From Periconia sp. R9002 (lineage: Eukaryota; Ascomycota; Dothideomycetes; Pleosporales; Periconiaceae), in the NCBI GenBank assembly GCA_023627715.1, contig JAMAHW010000001.1, positions 744,001 through 808,000 on the forward strand: a stretch of 64,000 nucleotides of DNA, in the 5' to 3' direction. This document shows positions 33,577-46,259 of the stretch, one piece after another. The notes beneath the pieces are model-generated. The model was not told the DNA's origin. It ran no database searches and saw nothing but the letters and a program-made list of their open reading frames with translations. The position numbers and the translations under genes are program-made. Within the stretch, counting starts at the first letter, position 1. Each line of letters opens with the position of its first letter.

Positions 33577-34349
33577 TGACGGTTGTATAGTGCATGGTGC
33601 ATGATGGGGGAGAAAGGTGTCAGGTCTGGGGGGAGTTTTGATTTGCATGCTGGCGAGCTCATGGAAATGTACGCAATATGTGAAGGCCCTCGAGGGGAGA
33701 GGGAATGCTGATGGGGATGCCTCTTGATGAAAATGCATTGTTTCATGGGGCCTGCTGTACTACAAAGCCAGGCGTATCTGCGAATTCACTACTTTTTACG
33801 GCTCTCCGTGACCATGAAGAATAGTAAACCTCCAAATGTCGATGGGAGTATACATGTGCATCGGGCCAGGCCATGCAGGCTGCAGGTTCGGTGCATGTCA
33901 CGGGTGGAGAAAGGTCTAGCTTAGCATCGAGCGAGCGCAGGTGGGTATCTGCCGAATTTTCTGGAATCTGCATTGAGCCGCTGTGACGATGATGGCGAGA
34001 CTTGAGTGATGCTCTGGTTCAAGTTGACGATGGGTCGTCATGAGGTGGGCCATTATGTAATGATCCGTCCCGCAAACTTCCCTGCCCCACCACTGAGGGT
34101 GAGAACCGCAACTGAGGGCAAGGACCGCGGCGAGGTAACAACTAGGCCGGCAGCCGTGATTCTTTGATAAGTCGACCGCCGACGGCTTTCCCTCGCTCTC
34201 CGGCCACAGCATTGGAGAGACACCTCAGCACAGCACACTGCACACAGCACGCGCTACGACCACCGCTGCCCGAGACTGCTTCGAGCCTATTGCAACCCGA
34301 CACATTCCCTCCTCCATGCGGCTCCGTCCAAAGGAGCACCGCAGTCACG
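33577..34349. other. Intergenic region between PP2C and snf4
   Basis: 3' flank of the PP2C gene and leader of snf4. The snf4 frame is open back to 34164 but begins there with TTG; the ATG is at 34350. Nothing else recognised. Confidence 0.4.
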
Positions 34350-35662
34350 ATGTCTGGCGCAGACACGGCCGACGCAGCAGTGCCGCCCGCAGCACCTCTG
34401 CCTCGTAATAACCTTCTTCACAGTAGCAGTCCGCTTGGCCATGCTTTTGTCACCCCCCGCACATACCTCGAGCAAGGGCGACCGACGATGCCCCCCAGAG
34501 CCCTGACGGCAGCCGACCGCGAGCAACTCGACGGTCTCAAAACAATACGCGCCTTTTTGAAGGTGCGCACCAGCTACGACGTCTTGCCGCTTAGCTTTCG
34601 CCTGATCATCTTCGATACCGCCCTGCTGGTGAAGAAGAGTCTGAACATCTTGATACAAAATGGTGCGTAGTTCCCTTCGTCCGGGCTTGCGGAATCATTT
34701 CTGACATTGGCCCAGGCATCGTCTCAGCACCGTTATGGGACTCCAAAACTTCCACCTTCGCTGGTCTGCTCACGACCTCGGATTATATCAACGTCATTCA
34801 GTACTATTGGCAGAATCCCGAGCAATTAGCAAGGATAGATCAGTTTCGCTTGAGTAGCCTCCGAGGTAAGCTTGCCCACTCCCTTCGGCGACGTGGATTG
34901 ATAGAAAAACAGATATAGAAAGATCTCTCGGCGTCAGTCCGATAGAAACCATTTCGGTACATCCCGAGCGCCCTCTGTATGAAGCATGCCGTAAAATGCT
35001 CGAATCCCGCGCCCGCCGTATACCCATTGTCGACATTGACGATGAGACACGGCGGACAACGGTCGTCTCGGTAATCACACAATATCGCTTACTCAAATTT
35101 ATAGCAGTGAACGTGAAGGAAACTCAGATGCTGCGGAAGCCCCTTAAAGACTTGAACGTGGGCACATACAAAGATCTGGCGACTGCATACATGGATACAC
35201 CCGTCATAGATGTCATACACATGCTAGTCAAGAAAAGCATATCGAGTGTGCCAATTCTCGACAAGGATGGTATGTCTAGATTGCCAACTTCTTGGGAGGG
35301 TATACTAATCAAGTTCAGGCACTGTCCTCAATGTTTTCGAAGCAGTCGATATCATCACTCTTATCAAGGGTGGTATATACGATGAACTGAATCTCAGTGT
35401 AGGCGATGCGCTACTTAAACGCTCAGATGTAAGTTTGGCTGGCTGAACCCTTCCGGCGCGTTTCATCTCTAACGCACGACAGGACTTCCCTGGAATTTAC
35501 ACGTGTTCCATGCAAGATCAGCTCAGCACCATATACGACACCATTCGACGGTCGCGCGTCCACCGATTTATCGTCATTGATGATCAACGCAAACTACAGG
35601 GTGTGCTGACGCTCAGCGATATCCTGGAATACACACTACTCGAAGGCGAGGAAAATGAGTAG
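34350..35662 (+). CDS. snf4: AMPK gamma subunit Snf4, four CBS domains
   Basis: Five exons: 34350-34662, 34716-34865, 34913-35269, 35319-35428 and 35483-35662; introns 53, 47, 49 and 54 nt; 369 aa. After about 60 low-complexity residues comes the typical start of the gamma subunit ([31 protein letters not shown]), then four CBS motifs in two Bateman pairs. The pieces include [62 protein letters not shown] and [19 protein letters not shown]. This is the nucleotide-sensing regulatory subunit of the Snf1/AMPK complex, which controls use of alternative carbon sources and energy stress responses. Each junction keeps frame and hydrophobic strands intact. Identification is secure. Confidence 0.94.
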
Positions 35663-36494
35663 ACTCTGTGTTTTCTTATAATCTTTTGACTGCTGGGTCC
35701 TGCCGGTGGCTTCGAGTCACCAGAGATGCAGAAGATACCATATAGAGCAGCATTTCTGTTGGGCATGGACTTTGTTCTGGACATGGGAAAACCCCGCTTT
35801 CGAGGTCATCAGCATGCCTCGAGTGCAGGTTTACAACCATACGAAGAAGAAGGGGATGCCTCGTGGTTGATGATATATCCCATTCGATTTTTGTACTTCT
35901 CCGTATCATGGATTACAATTATATACTTACCGAAAGGCGCATGTGAAGATGCCACCGTGCTAAATATCTACGTGGTCTTGATAACTTGCCTTGTGAATTG
36001 TTCTTCGGGAAAAAAAGGTTTGCCTGGCTGGACCCGTCGTGATGTTTTCTCTCTACTTCTGGAGATGATATGCATCTCGGGATGGCAACTAGATATTGTC
36101 TTCTTTCCGATGGCATGGCTCATGCCTCGTCCAAGCACTTGCAAGAGGCCGAAAGGAGCACACGTTATCAAGATACGCGGAGTGCTGAAGAGGTAAAGAT
36201 GAGAGTAGAACAAGTAACGAAATTCCGTGTGCTCAAATGCTCTTTTCAATCAATGGAGGGAGAGCAGACTATGAGATGCTACGATGGGTAGGGAGAAAGT
36301 TGTATTCTTGTACATACAAATATGATATGCATTATACGGATCCGTAGCAAATATACAAATGCGCTTCGCTCTCTAGAAAACAACATTTGAAAACATCCCC
36401 TCAAAAAGAAATCAAACAAAAAATTACATATTTCATGCACACCTTTCGACCATCATACCCACCATCCATCATTCCCCAAAAGCAAAAAAAGAAT
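35663..36494. other. 3' flank of snf4
   Basis: A 156-codon open frame at 35726-36196 has no recognisable features and sits where the snf4 3' UTR is expected, so it is not called. No other gene seen. Confidence 0.35.
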
Positions 36495-36586
36495 CTCTCC
36501 GACGGGGAATCGAACCCCGGTCTCCCGCGCTTGTTATCCAAGATTGGATTGACAAGCGGAAATCATGACCACTAGACCATCGAAGA
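36495..36586 (-). tRNA. tRNA-Asp(GTC) with a 20-nt intron
   Basis: On the minus strand the 7-bp acceptor stem is TCTTCGA/TCGGAGA with one G-T pair and discriminator G. The T-arm is CGGGG-TTCGATT-CCCCG. The anticodon stem is TCCGC/GCGGG with loop TTGTCA...C, giving anticodon GTC. A 20-nt intron at 36530-36549 follows the base 3' of the anticodon, the canonical place; its acaag end can pair with cttgt of the anticodon loop. Mature length is 72 nt. CCA is not encoded, as expected in eukaryotes. Confidence 0.93.
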
Positions 36587-37692
36587 TTGTTTGATGCGCT
36601 CTTGTAATGGAGCGGATGGTTTGGTTGGTTTGATGGAGATGCTGAAGTTTCTAACGTTTATATACCGTCATGCAAAGAGTGTGGATGACAGTTTGTCAGT
36701 TTCCCTTTTATGCCCCTAGATGTGAAAGTGGGGTGTGCCATGTGGGTTTGTGCGTGGCCGCGGAAGACTAGGCTTCGTTTGGATTTAACCTTGAAGCGGG
36801 TGATACATACGTATGCATTGCACGTCTTTCCTTTTTTATAATGGAGGGCCATTATGCTTACGTCCTCCAAGGTGGCGCTGTGTTAATTGAATTCCTCATG
36901 TACGCACACGCGTACAGATCAAATGTCTTCTTATCAACTACATGCAATCTCATGCTATACCCAGAACAATAATAACAATTTTATCCACATCAAACCGTCC
37001 AACATAGCCGAACAACACAACCCCAAGAGTTTGAGATTTATTCTTACACATATAACCCTAGGTAACAATAACACTGGGCATATGAACCACTACAGCATGA
37101 AGTTTTAGATTGTCCATGACTCAGAACTTCCATCGTTCTTTTCTTTTTGACCCCCCTTCTCGAATATTGTGGACCTCTGGCACCTGGATACCCGTCTGAT
37201 GGTGAAACGAGCTACGTATCGTTTGATCGTGGTCTAGAATTAGAACTATCCAAAAAACATAAACAGGTTCTCCTCTTTTATTACAATTAAGGCGCTGGGG
37301 TTATGATCATGGTATTATCGATCGCAATATATGTCATACAGATGCACGTATCGACTTTACAGACGCAAATAAAGCAAGCCATTACGAACCTCACGGAAGT
37401 GCATTCCAATTGGTAAGACTGGTTGGATTCTTCTCTGGAGACGAACATGTTCACGTCGAATGCGTCGGCTAGCTAAGCTGACTGGGCACCATCAAAGTAT
37501 TTGCGCATTTGAATATTGAATGCTTTTTTACTATATCAAATAACTTCTGTTAGGGGTATATATAAACGCCGAGTAATGCATGGGTCCCAGCCGCCAGTAC
37601 TGATCGTTCGTAGACAAAAATAGACAGAATACTCCGAACTCCCTTGAGCACCGCGCTTTTTAAGCCAGGCCCCCGATTTTGAATTGAGGGGA
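36587..37692. other. AT-rich intergenic region
   Basis: Between the tRNA and the 3' end of the GT25-like gene. AT-rich, with no coding frame or RNA gene recognised. Confidence 0.4.
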
Positions 37693-39146
37693 TTATCCCT
37701 CCCTGTCGTATTTCAGACATCTCCCTCTTCGTCCCACCTCTTCCTGTAGCCACGCTAAGCGTTGATGATCGGCATCATCAAATGCGAATCCGCGACTCCA
37801 AAATCCACAGCCGATGTTTGTACTTTCGTTCCGATACACGACTTGTGCTTGGCCAGCCAAGTCAACTGGTGGTATGCCATGCTCCTCTCCAATCTCCCAT
37901 CCAATTTCGGCGATTTGGCTGTTGCCTGGCATATGGTGAAATAGTTCCGAATTCAGCGTCCAGCAGCGCAGACCCGGGCTGGCGTACTTGTGCCTCAACA
38001 TCGGGTTTGGGTGGGGGTGTGGATTCTTCCAAGGTGTTGGTGAAGGCGTGTTTGATCCGGCATGGCAAGCGTCTAGGAGTGCTACGTCGAAGGCTCTCGG
38101 TCCACCTTCTCTCAGTCTTGGAGCAGCTAGGTCATTGAGGAGACGTTCAGCTGCTGGACGCGTGACTGCGTAGCCAAAGGAACAAAGGGGGAATTTAGAT
38201 CGATGGAAGATGCGTGAATGTGCAGGCAGCTGGAGCGTATTGAACAGGCTTTGCGTGAATGGGTGAAGATCTGAGCGAGTAGGCAGTGTTGGGTCTTTGT
38301 AAACGATATGCCGAGAGCCCGACAGGTCATAAGACGTATCCCCAGGAACCTCGCCGTCTTCGGTGATTTGATTGAAGTAGTCGCCACAGTGACCGAGATA
38401 TAGCAAGTCCCATTGCCTGTGATCACCCCAGTAGTGCTCCTTCTTTGCTCGTAGTTTGGAAAGAGGTCGTGGCCATTTGGAGGATAACATGCTGCGAGCA
38501 GCTCTTGCTGCAAGTGGAGCCTGCACGCTGCGAAGTCGTATGTCCCAATCCACATCATCTTCGAGAATCAGCGCTGTCTCGAGCCCCGAGTCAAGAAACC
38601 TATCATGGTAAGTACGTGCATATCGTATAGTTGCGGCGAGCGGATATATTGGGTCTCATACCATTGCAGCGCATTGCGGTGTCCCAACCACGCCAGAATA
38701 GACCCGACCTGCACCTTGTCTTGCTGTCCGTTACGGAACCTCTCGACCTCGTCCTCAGTCCACTGCGGCTGCTCTGGAATGGTGAGATCGATGTTGGTTA
38801 CATTGGCAGCTTGCAAGAGGGAATGACGACGTTTGGAGCCATTCTTGGACACAACAACCATTGCACCGAATCCCAAGGTCCTGTTGGCGGCGACATCGAC
38901 ATGCTGTGTGGTAAGTGACGGGGTCCAGCGTCTATATATGTGACCGGTGCTATGCGTGTAGGTGAAGAAGAGCAATGTTAGAGCAAAGGCAACGAGCAGA
39001 GGGATTGGACGCTTCCTGCTGGGTGCAAGCATGGCTGTATAATGCAAAGAGCCGAGCAGAGCGAGAGAGGCGAGAGAATCCGAAGAGTGGGAATCAGGGA
39101 CCAGAGGCCACTTGTGGAAGGCTGGTAGGGAAGGTGAGGGAGACAT
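37693..39146 (-). CDS. GT25-like glycosyltransferase, type II membrane protein
   Basis: Exons 39146-38662 and 38599-37693 are joined over a 62-nt intron (gtatga...gatag, phase 2), 463 aa. A second in-frame ATG at 39032 gives 425 aa and places the hydrophobic anchor (IPLLVAFALTLLFFTY) close to the N-terminus, as usual for type II enzymes, so that start may be the real one. The catalytic part contains LGHRNALQW-FLDSG, ALILEDDVDWDIRLR with an acidic EDDVDWD metal-binding motif, then YWGDHRQWDLLYLGHC. This is the pattern of the fungal family related to GT25 (LPS and procollagen galactosyltransferases). Golgi location and transfer of a hexose to a glycan or protein are inferred; donor and acceptor are unknown. 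Divergent from the DHHC gene at 40319. Confidence 0.8.
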
Positions 39147-40318
39147 GTGATTGATTGGAAAGTCGGTCCCAGCTCAAGGCAAGTGTGGAAGTATGGAGGA
39201 GGAAAGCATTACACAGAAGGTTTGTTAGGTAGGTAGGTGGAGCAGCAGGAGCAGATGAAAAAGTGAGCGACCGGCGACCAACTTGAATGTTCCAGGCACC
39301 TGCAAGGATATGTCATTTACAAGGTGCTGAGTATGTTATGTATAGAGAGGAGATGAATAGATTTTTTTGATTGCCTGGCATTTGGACGTCTGACAGAGAT
39401 GGCCCTGTCGACGGCCTGGAGTCGAGCAAGGCACCATCCATGGACCATAACACGCAACACATGGAGCGAGGAGGCAAGGATTCGTTGCTTGACGCATGTT
39501 CTGATGCTCTGAGCTCGGCTCCGGTTTCAATTTGCACGCGGCCACTCCACTTGTACGTGCTGGCGGTTGGGGAAAGTGGCAGGCTACCGGCCATGGTGGA
39601 GCACACCACTGTTCGATGGTAAAACGTCGACAGAAGCAGAGTCCAACGGGCCGCGGGTACAACCTAGCAAATGCGGCGAGTATGCTTGCAAAACGACAGG
39701 GGATGCATTTCAAGCTTTTGCAGCCATCCGGCCGGGCCGCGTGTGCGTCGACGTTTGACACAACTGGTGTTGGAGATATTCTGATCACTTTACCTTTTGG
39801 GCAGTCGAAACCAAGCACCGGAGTCACGTGTTGCGCAGGGCTTAGTGCGGCGCTAGAACCTTAGAGGGTCCCAATCGAGCTAGATCTGCCCAACCAGGGG
39901 GCCGCTCCTCTGCCTCTTTCTCCATCAATCTGCTTGCTGAACCGCAAGGGAATCTCGTGCAATGTCATGTCCGCCCGCTGTTGTCCGAGTCTGACAGCCC
40001 TGCCCGAGCCGTCACGCCCAGAGCCCTCGTCTCTTTCTGCGTCTTTCTTGTGTATCCTCTCCTTGCCCTAGTACCTAGGTCCTGTACTTGTATCAAAATA
40101 TCCTAACGCGCGTCGACGTGTGCTGCGCTGCCCTGAAACCCTGATCTCCCCGAATAGACTGCCATCGGCCTATCATCTCCACGGTACCCGGTCCACGAGC
40201 CCCATCGACAATCTCAGCACCTCCATGGATCGACGTCACGCAACCTTCTTGAAGTTGTAAACACAATTCACTCGCTATCTGTTCTGCCGCATGCCCCACG
40301 CCTCCTAACGAGGGAAGA
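39147..40318. other. Divergent promoter region, GT25-like and DHHC genes
   Basis: About 1.17 kb between head-to-head starts, including a taggtaggtagg run near 39227. Overlapping open frames on both strands near 39310-39860 have no recognisable protein features. No gene called. Confidence 0.35.
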
Positions 40319-42260
40319 ATGGCCACGCTAGGCTCGCCGTCACCCCCGTTATCCCCTTCACGAGCCATGCGCCGTCGTGGGTGTGCAAGGAGAGTTGAGC
40401 GCTATTGCTGTGTGGCTGTCACATACTTTCCGCTACTATTCGTATATGGCTTGACATCATGGGCTGTTTGGGTGGAAGCGGGAATTGGCTTCATGCCTGC
40501 TAGAAACCGCTGGACAGGTAGGATGGCATCTTTTCTGCTTTATTGAAGATTGAGTAACGGTGGTTGACTTGACAAAACCAGGCAAATTCACTTCGTCGCT
40601 CGGCATCCTTCTCTATCTCATGCTCAATTGGAGTTATACCACCGCCGTATTCACCGACCCAGGTTCGCCGCTGAACCTCAACAATGGCTATACTCACTTG
40701 CCCATGCAGGAGGAGGGCGGTCCCCAGTACACATCTTTCACGGTCAAGACATCAACCGGCGACCTCCGGTACTGCAAGAAATGTCAGACGAAGAAACCCG
40801 ATCGTTCCCACCACTGCTCGACCTGTAAACGCTGCGTGTTGAAAATGGATCATCACTGTCCGTGGTTGGCTACTTGTGTCGGCCTCTACAATTACAAAGC
40901 CTTTCTCCTGTTTCTCATCTACACAACTCTCTTCTGCTGGGTCTGCTTTTTTACCTCTGCGTTGTGGGTTTGGACCGAGATAATAAACGACCCACAAATT
41001 ACTGATTCCTTCGTACCGGTCAACTGCGTCCTACTAGCTGTTCTCGCGGGTATCATAGGACTAGTATTGGCTGGTTTTACTGGTTGGCACATATGGCTGA
41101 CGATCAAGGGTCAGACGACGATTGAAAGTCTGGAAAAAACGCGATACCTTTCACCCATACGAAACAGCATGAGGGACCAACTCAACAGTCGTAATTACAT
41201 GGAAGCGCAAGCAAATGGGCGGGCAAGCATCAGCGACCAGTTGCGCGAGATCCATGCTAATGCTCTTCCTGGTGTGACCAGGCCTGAAGAAGGCGAATCG
41301 ACTCCAACGTCGCGTTCCCCTGCACCTACAAGCGCACACATGAGTAATGGCTTTTCCCATCACAGTTACAATTCCTACGAGCAGCGCGAACGCCAACACG
41401 AAGTGGACCGCTACGCGTCATATCTTGAGGAACTCGACAACGAACGTCTACCCAATGCATTCGACCTCGGTTGGAAACGCAATCTAGGCCACATATTTGG
41501 GCCTACACCATATCTTTGGCCTCTACCGATTAAAACCACGACCGGTGATGGATGGTCTTGGGAAGCAAGCCCGAAGTGGGTTGAAGCATGTGATCGTATC
41601 AAGCAGGCTAGAGAGACGGAGGATAGGATACAAAAGCAGCGTGAGCGCGCCGCGGGCTGGGGCGTAGATTCACCCACTGAAGCAGAGTTCAGGCGCAACG
41701 GCCACCCAGCTCCCCCTGAGGGCTGGCAGGTCAATCGATTCTCCCCACCGAGATCCAGAGCCCCTCGCCGACCAGAGTGGCAAACATCTCGTCCACACGG
41801 CGACAATTCCCGATACCTGACCACGTCGAACGGCATCGTTTCGACACCACAGTTCGGGCGCCGAAGCACTAGCAAAGCCGACCAAATTCTTGGCAGGGAA
41901 AGCGGCATGTATGCTGACGGTGACGTTCAACTGCAGAATCTTGATCGCCGGAAATTTGATCAATACAATTACATTTCAGATGACGATGAAGACGAAGAAT
42001 ACGATGTTGATGAAGCGGTCTCGCCGAACAAAGTAACCAACTTGAAAAAGATCAACCCTCCTCCCCCCAAAGTTCTACCTCTTGCAAGAGCAACCAAGGA
42101 TTGGAATGATATACCAGACGATTTCCTCACAGTGCAAGGAACGCCCAAGGACAAACCGCGTAAACGAAGCAAAAGCCCTGAATTGACAATAGACCCGAAC
42201 GCGTCGCCGAAAAAGACAAACTCCGACCGCGAATGGGACGATTGGGATAAGAACGCTTGA
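40319..42260 (+). CDS. DHHC-type palmitoyltransferase (Pfa3-like)
   Basis: Exons 40319-40517 and 40582-42260 are joined over a 64-nt intron (gtagga...ccag, phase 1), 625 aa. Two membrane segments flank the start (YCCVAVTYFPLLFVYGL; SSLGILLYLMLNW). Then comes the Cys-rich domain RYCKKCQTKKPDRSHHCSTC with the catalytic KMDHHCPW (D156-C159), then two more segments (LFLIYTTLFCWVCFF; CVLLAVLAGIIGLVLAGF) and a TTxE-type element, TTIESLEKTRY. A long acidic and Pro-rich C-tail follows, ending ...DREWDDWDKNA. It transfers palmitate to cytosol-facing cysteines. Similarity to fungal Pfa3, which acylates Vac8 at the vacuole, is my best guess; other DHHC subfamilies cannot be excluded. Confidence 0.88.
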
Positions 42261-43266
42261 ATACGAAAGAACATCGTTGCGGAACCAATCCATCCATTTT
42301 CTGCTTACCATTCTTTGATTACGAGAACAACGGACGGCGCTCATGTAGTACGAATGTAATGGCATAGGCATGTGACGGGGCATTTGAATGTGGGCGAAGG
42401 AACAAATTACAACATCTGGGGTAAGGTTATGTTCAAAATTTTTCTTTGCTCGCATGGATCAACCAACATCAAGCGGACTGGAAATCTCATGTATCGTTTT
42501 TTTGAGCCGTGTATATCTTTCCGTTCAATCCCCTACTTACGCATTGGGCATATAGAGGGCGTTTTTGTTTACATACACATTTGGTTTGAGCCGTGCTTCG
42601 TTGGGCTTCATTTTCGTTTTCTGCGTAGGAGCATTTCGTTAGCAAGGCGACGCACTTGATACTGTAGATACCGCTCAGCATATATTCGAACAAGTGTATA
42701 CGAGATTCAGCCAGCATCGTTATTTTTTTACTCCCAAAATGATAGACAACAACTTTCACAATCATTGGCACGGTATCATGATTTGAATGATTTTGTACGT
42801 GTAGGCTAATGAATAAAGTTGTAGTTTTAATTCGTACACGGGTCATTGGTTTAAAAAAAAAGGAAGACGTGAGATGCCACCCACCCAAACCACCTGCAGA
42901 GAGGAACAATAAGAAAGATAAAAATAGAAAGACAGACGCAGATCGAAGTGACTCGCGGGAGAGAAAAGATGACGTAAAACAAGAGTGGGAAAGATTAAAT
43001 CTCCAGAGTCTTCATCAGCTAGAAGAGGGAGAAGAGTAAAGACGCCCCCCTGACCCATATGTATAGACAGAGGCAAGGCAACCGCAACCGCAACGCCTAG
43101 CCAGCAGACGATAGGCACAAGCAAAAGAGCAATGCATAATTGATCCAGTACCGAGGGGATGAAAACCGAATGGAGACAGTCGAGGAGGGTTCGTGATAGA
43201 AAGAACGCCATATGCCATGATGATGCAAATGCAGGTGCTGGAAATCAGGTCGCTTCGAAACCACTA
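42261..43266. other. Convergent intergenic region, DHHC and cdc14
   Basis: 3' flanks of two convergent genes. Several overlapping small open frames, none with recognisable features. Confidence 0.4.
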
Positions 43267-45310
43267 TCAAGGCTTGGGACGGGTGGTGCTGCCTATGCTG
43301 CCCACGCGACCGCTCGTCTTTCGTACTCCCGCCTTGCTCTCTGTCGCTCGTCGTGTCGGGCTGCCTCGCACTTTGCTGACGCTTATGCTGCCAGTTCCGC
43401 TGCCGTTCCCACTCTTCTCCTTTCCGCTGGGGGTCTTTGGGCGAGCACCGTTGGGTGCCGTATTCTCCGCGTCACTCTCTCCACTGTATCTCCAAACCGT
43501 CGACGTCATCGAGGTCTTGGTAGTGGTCATACTGATTGCTCGCCTGTCCTTGTCTGCCTTCGATGTGGGTGACCGTGATGTGGTCCTGCGAGCGATTTGA
43601 CGAAGATGGTACTCCTCGTCGGTCTCACCGTCAAATCGGGTTATCTCTGCCTTGTACTCTGATTTAGTGAACGGCTCATTCTCGTGATTCCGCAGTGGCG
43701 AACGCATGCTCGTGCCATTACCGTACAGTTTACTAGTCTTTCTGGGTTGGCCTGGCGTGGGAACCGGAAGGTTGTCTTCCTGTACTCCAATGGAACTGCC
43801 CATGCTGCTTTGACCGTTGGATTCTATCTCGCCCAAAGCGGCGCGTTTCTGGGTGCCATTTGGAGGGGTGTATGTTTGTCCATTGCTAGCGTAGCGTTGC
43901 TTGTGTGGCGACCTGGTCGGCGTTGAAGGTAACATCTCAGCGAACTTCGCCTTCATCGTGTCTTCGTGCCACCATTCGCGGAATGTGGATTGATTGAGGT
44001 GTAACCAATGTTGCTGGGGTCCAACAACCATTCCAGGTCGCATGAAGCGCATGTAGGCAATGATCTCGTTGGCGGTGAAGGCATGTTTGTAAATGAGATA
44101 CGCTCCGATGAGGCACCCTGTTCGTCCGAGACCGGCTTTACAGTGTACAGCGATGCCCTTCTTTTGTACTGTGATCATATCGTGTGCCAGGTTGATAAAT
44201 TTTCGCACAAGTGATAGGGGCGGGCATGTTCCATCATCGAAAATCATGTTGAGATGCTGGATCCCGAGCTTTGTAAAGTAAGTAGAAGAGTAAAGCTCCG
44301 AATTCAGGCGCACAACAAGACCGATGTTTCTCGAGCTAAAATGCGAAAGAACATTTTTGAACGGTCCTGGAAGATCAGAGCGCTGTACCTCGCCGATCGT
44401 TGACGGTATTGTGGCATACGTGGGCGAGGTTGGAGGGATCTCATGGACAGGCTTCACTTGAGGTGAGGCAAACGCAAGAAAGTCCGGAGTCACCCAGTTG
44501 AAGTCGCCCATATCAACTCGCTCATACTTCTCGTACCTAACTTAGTTAGCACAATGCATGACTAGGTTCGAAGGATATTCCATACTCTTCCAAGCAGAAG
44601 TCTTTCAACCCACAGAGCCCCTCCTCCTTGGCCTTCCAGACACCGTAGATCACGTCCTGAATGTTCAAAACGTAGTCTGCTTGGCTGTAGCCTGCATCGC
44701 GGAATGGCATGCAAGGCGGGTCCATTTGCGCAATGGGCGCAAGCGCTAAATGTGGTGGCCACGATTGGATCAGGACCATGTAACAAGCAAGTATGCAGGC
44801 CGCGTTGGCTCGACCTGCGATATCGTGTTAGTGTATGAGTACGGGATAGCGCGGCGAAAATACTCACTTCTTGAATCCGGACTGCTCCAAAACACGACCC
44901 CGCGGTCCGCATTCTCGGGATCGCCGAGAACTTCATGGAGCTGCACTGCAAAGCGGTAGAGATGACCGATATGTAGTGGCCCGAAGTCGGCATGGAAAGC
45001 GTTGTACAATAGAGTCTTGTCAATGGTGAAGTATACTGGCGGATGGACCTTTGGGCCCTTTGCGATTGGGCCGGATTGAGCTTTGGAGGATCGCTTGGAC
45101 GGCGACTGGTTCTGCTTAGGGTAGGGGAAAGGAGTATCGACCGTTGGGGGAGAGGTGTATGAGGCAAGGTAGAGACGATCTAGGGGGAGATGTTTAGTTC
45201 CTGTTCTCGAGGCGCCGCGTGTTGTCGCATTGCTTGTCTGATGGGAGGATGGTGTGGGTACCTTGTATATACTCGATGACATTGCCGAATGCCGTCGCCG
45301 TGCGGGACAT
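43267..45310 (-). CDS. cdc14: Dual-specificity phosphatase Cdc14
   Basis: Four exons: 45310-45262, 45179-44868, 44814-44586 and 44536-43267; introns 82, 53 and 49 nt; 619 aa. The 16-codon first exon reads MSRTATAFGNVIEYIQ and joins DRLYLASY, the usual Cdc14 start. The N-terminal DSP-like domain (FHADFGPLHIGHLYRFAVQL; NAACILACYMVLIQSWPP) is followed by the catalytic domain with the signature HCKAGLGRTGC (catalytic C329), IYKHAFTANEIIAYMRFMRPG and the C-terminal WLH element. About 230 basic, Ser/Thr/Pro-rich disordered residues complete it. Cdc14 dephosphorylates Cdk1 sites in mitotic exit, cytokinesis and septation. Each junction was fixed by phase and family sequence; the third acceptor (gttag) restores EEYEKYERVDMGDFNW. 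It is divergent from the SET-domain gene at 46260. Confidence 0.93.
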
Positions 45311-46259
45311 TCTTGCTCGCGGTGTCGTAGACATGTTGCGATGGAAGGCGCGAGCGCTGGAAATTGTTTACACTTGGAGAAAGCCCGACTCAGTCGCGCA
45401 ATGGGAACCGGGCCAATGTAAGGATAAGATACCGGCGCAGACTGTGGGATAGATGAAGAAGGCCTGGGTGCGTGATCGCAGAGTATGGCGCCTTGCTTCA
45501 ATCGTTAGCCGGTCTGTTGGGAGAAGTGGTAAAGATGTGGATGGAGTGGAAGTTGGAGGAGGACTCTTGAACTTGTATGTTTTGATATCAATCATAACAA
45601 CGGCCCTGGTCTAAACATACGCTAGACGGCTTCGGGGTTAGCTGCGACGCTCAGGCACCCGCCACTTGTTGTCATGCAAACATACTGGACGACCAAAGCC
45701 CCTTCTCATCCTTTCATGGCCAAAGGTGAGGTCCCCCTGTTGTGTTAATGTTTTTGTTTATATATGTATCAAATGCTTCTTTTGTATCAACAAAGGAGGC
45801 TCTCATGCTGTTCCACCGCACCGGCATGGAGAAGCTCCCGCTTTCCACAGCTGTCTTGCATTCAAACATTGCTTTTTGCACTGCACTGATGACCAGCCTT
45901 CGCGGAAGACTGAAAGTTGCATTGAATCAAATGGCTAACCTTACCCAGCAGATTACACAGCCTTTAAATACTGTGTTTTAATCGCTATACACCTATGTAC
46001 ATACTCGTAGAACTTTGCAAAACTAGTAAGCAAAGCTCGCTTAAGTGCAACTTCCACTTTTTTGTGGGAGCGGCCATTACATCAAGCCGGACTAGAATAT
46101 AGTGCGAAACGACACTAGCATCTTTGACAACCGTTGCAAATACTCGATTCATTGGTATCCGGCTACTTGTGGTTTCTATTTATCTCGGTGTTTTGCATGT
46201 TCCCCAGCACATTGTTTTGATCTACAGATTTGTTGTCGCCCCATTGCGTTTTCACAAGC
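45311..46259. other. Divergent promoter region, cdc14 and SET gene
   Basis: About 950 nt. An open frame at 45742-45981 shows no recognisable features. No RNA gene or repeat recognised. Confidence 0.4.

Noticed and set aside
35726..36196. 156-codon open frame downstream of snf4
   Set aside because: Lies in the expected 3' UTR of snf4 and shows no family features. A hydrophobic stretch alone is weak evidence.
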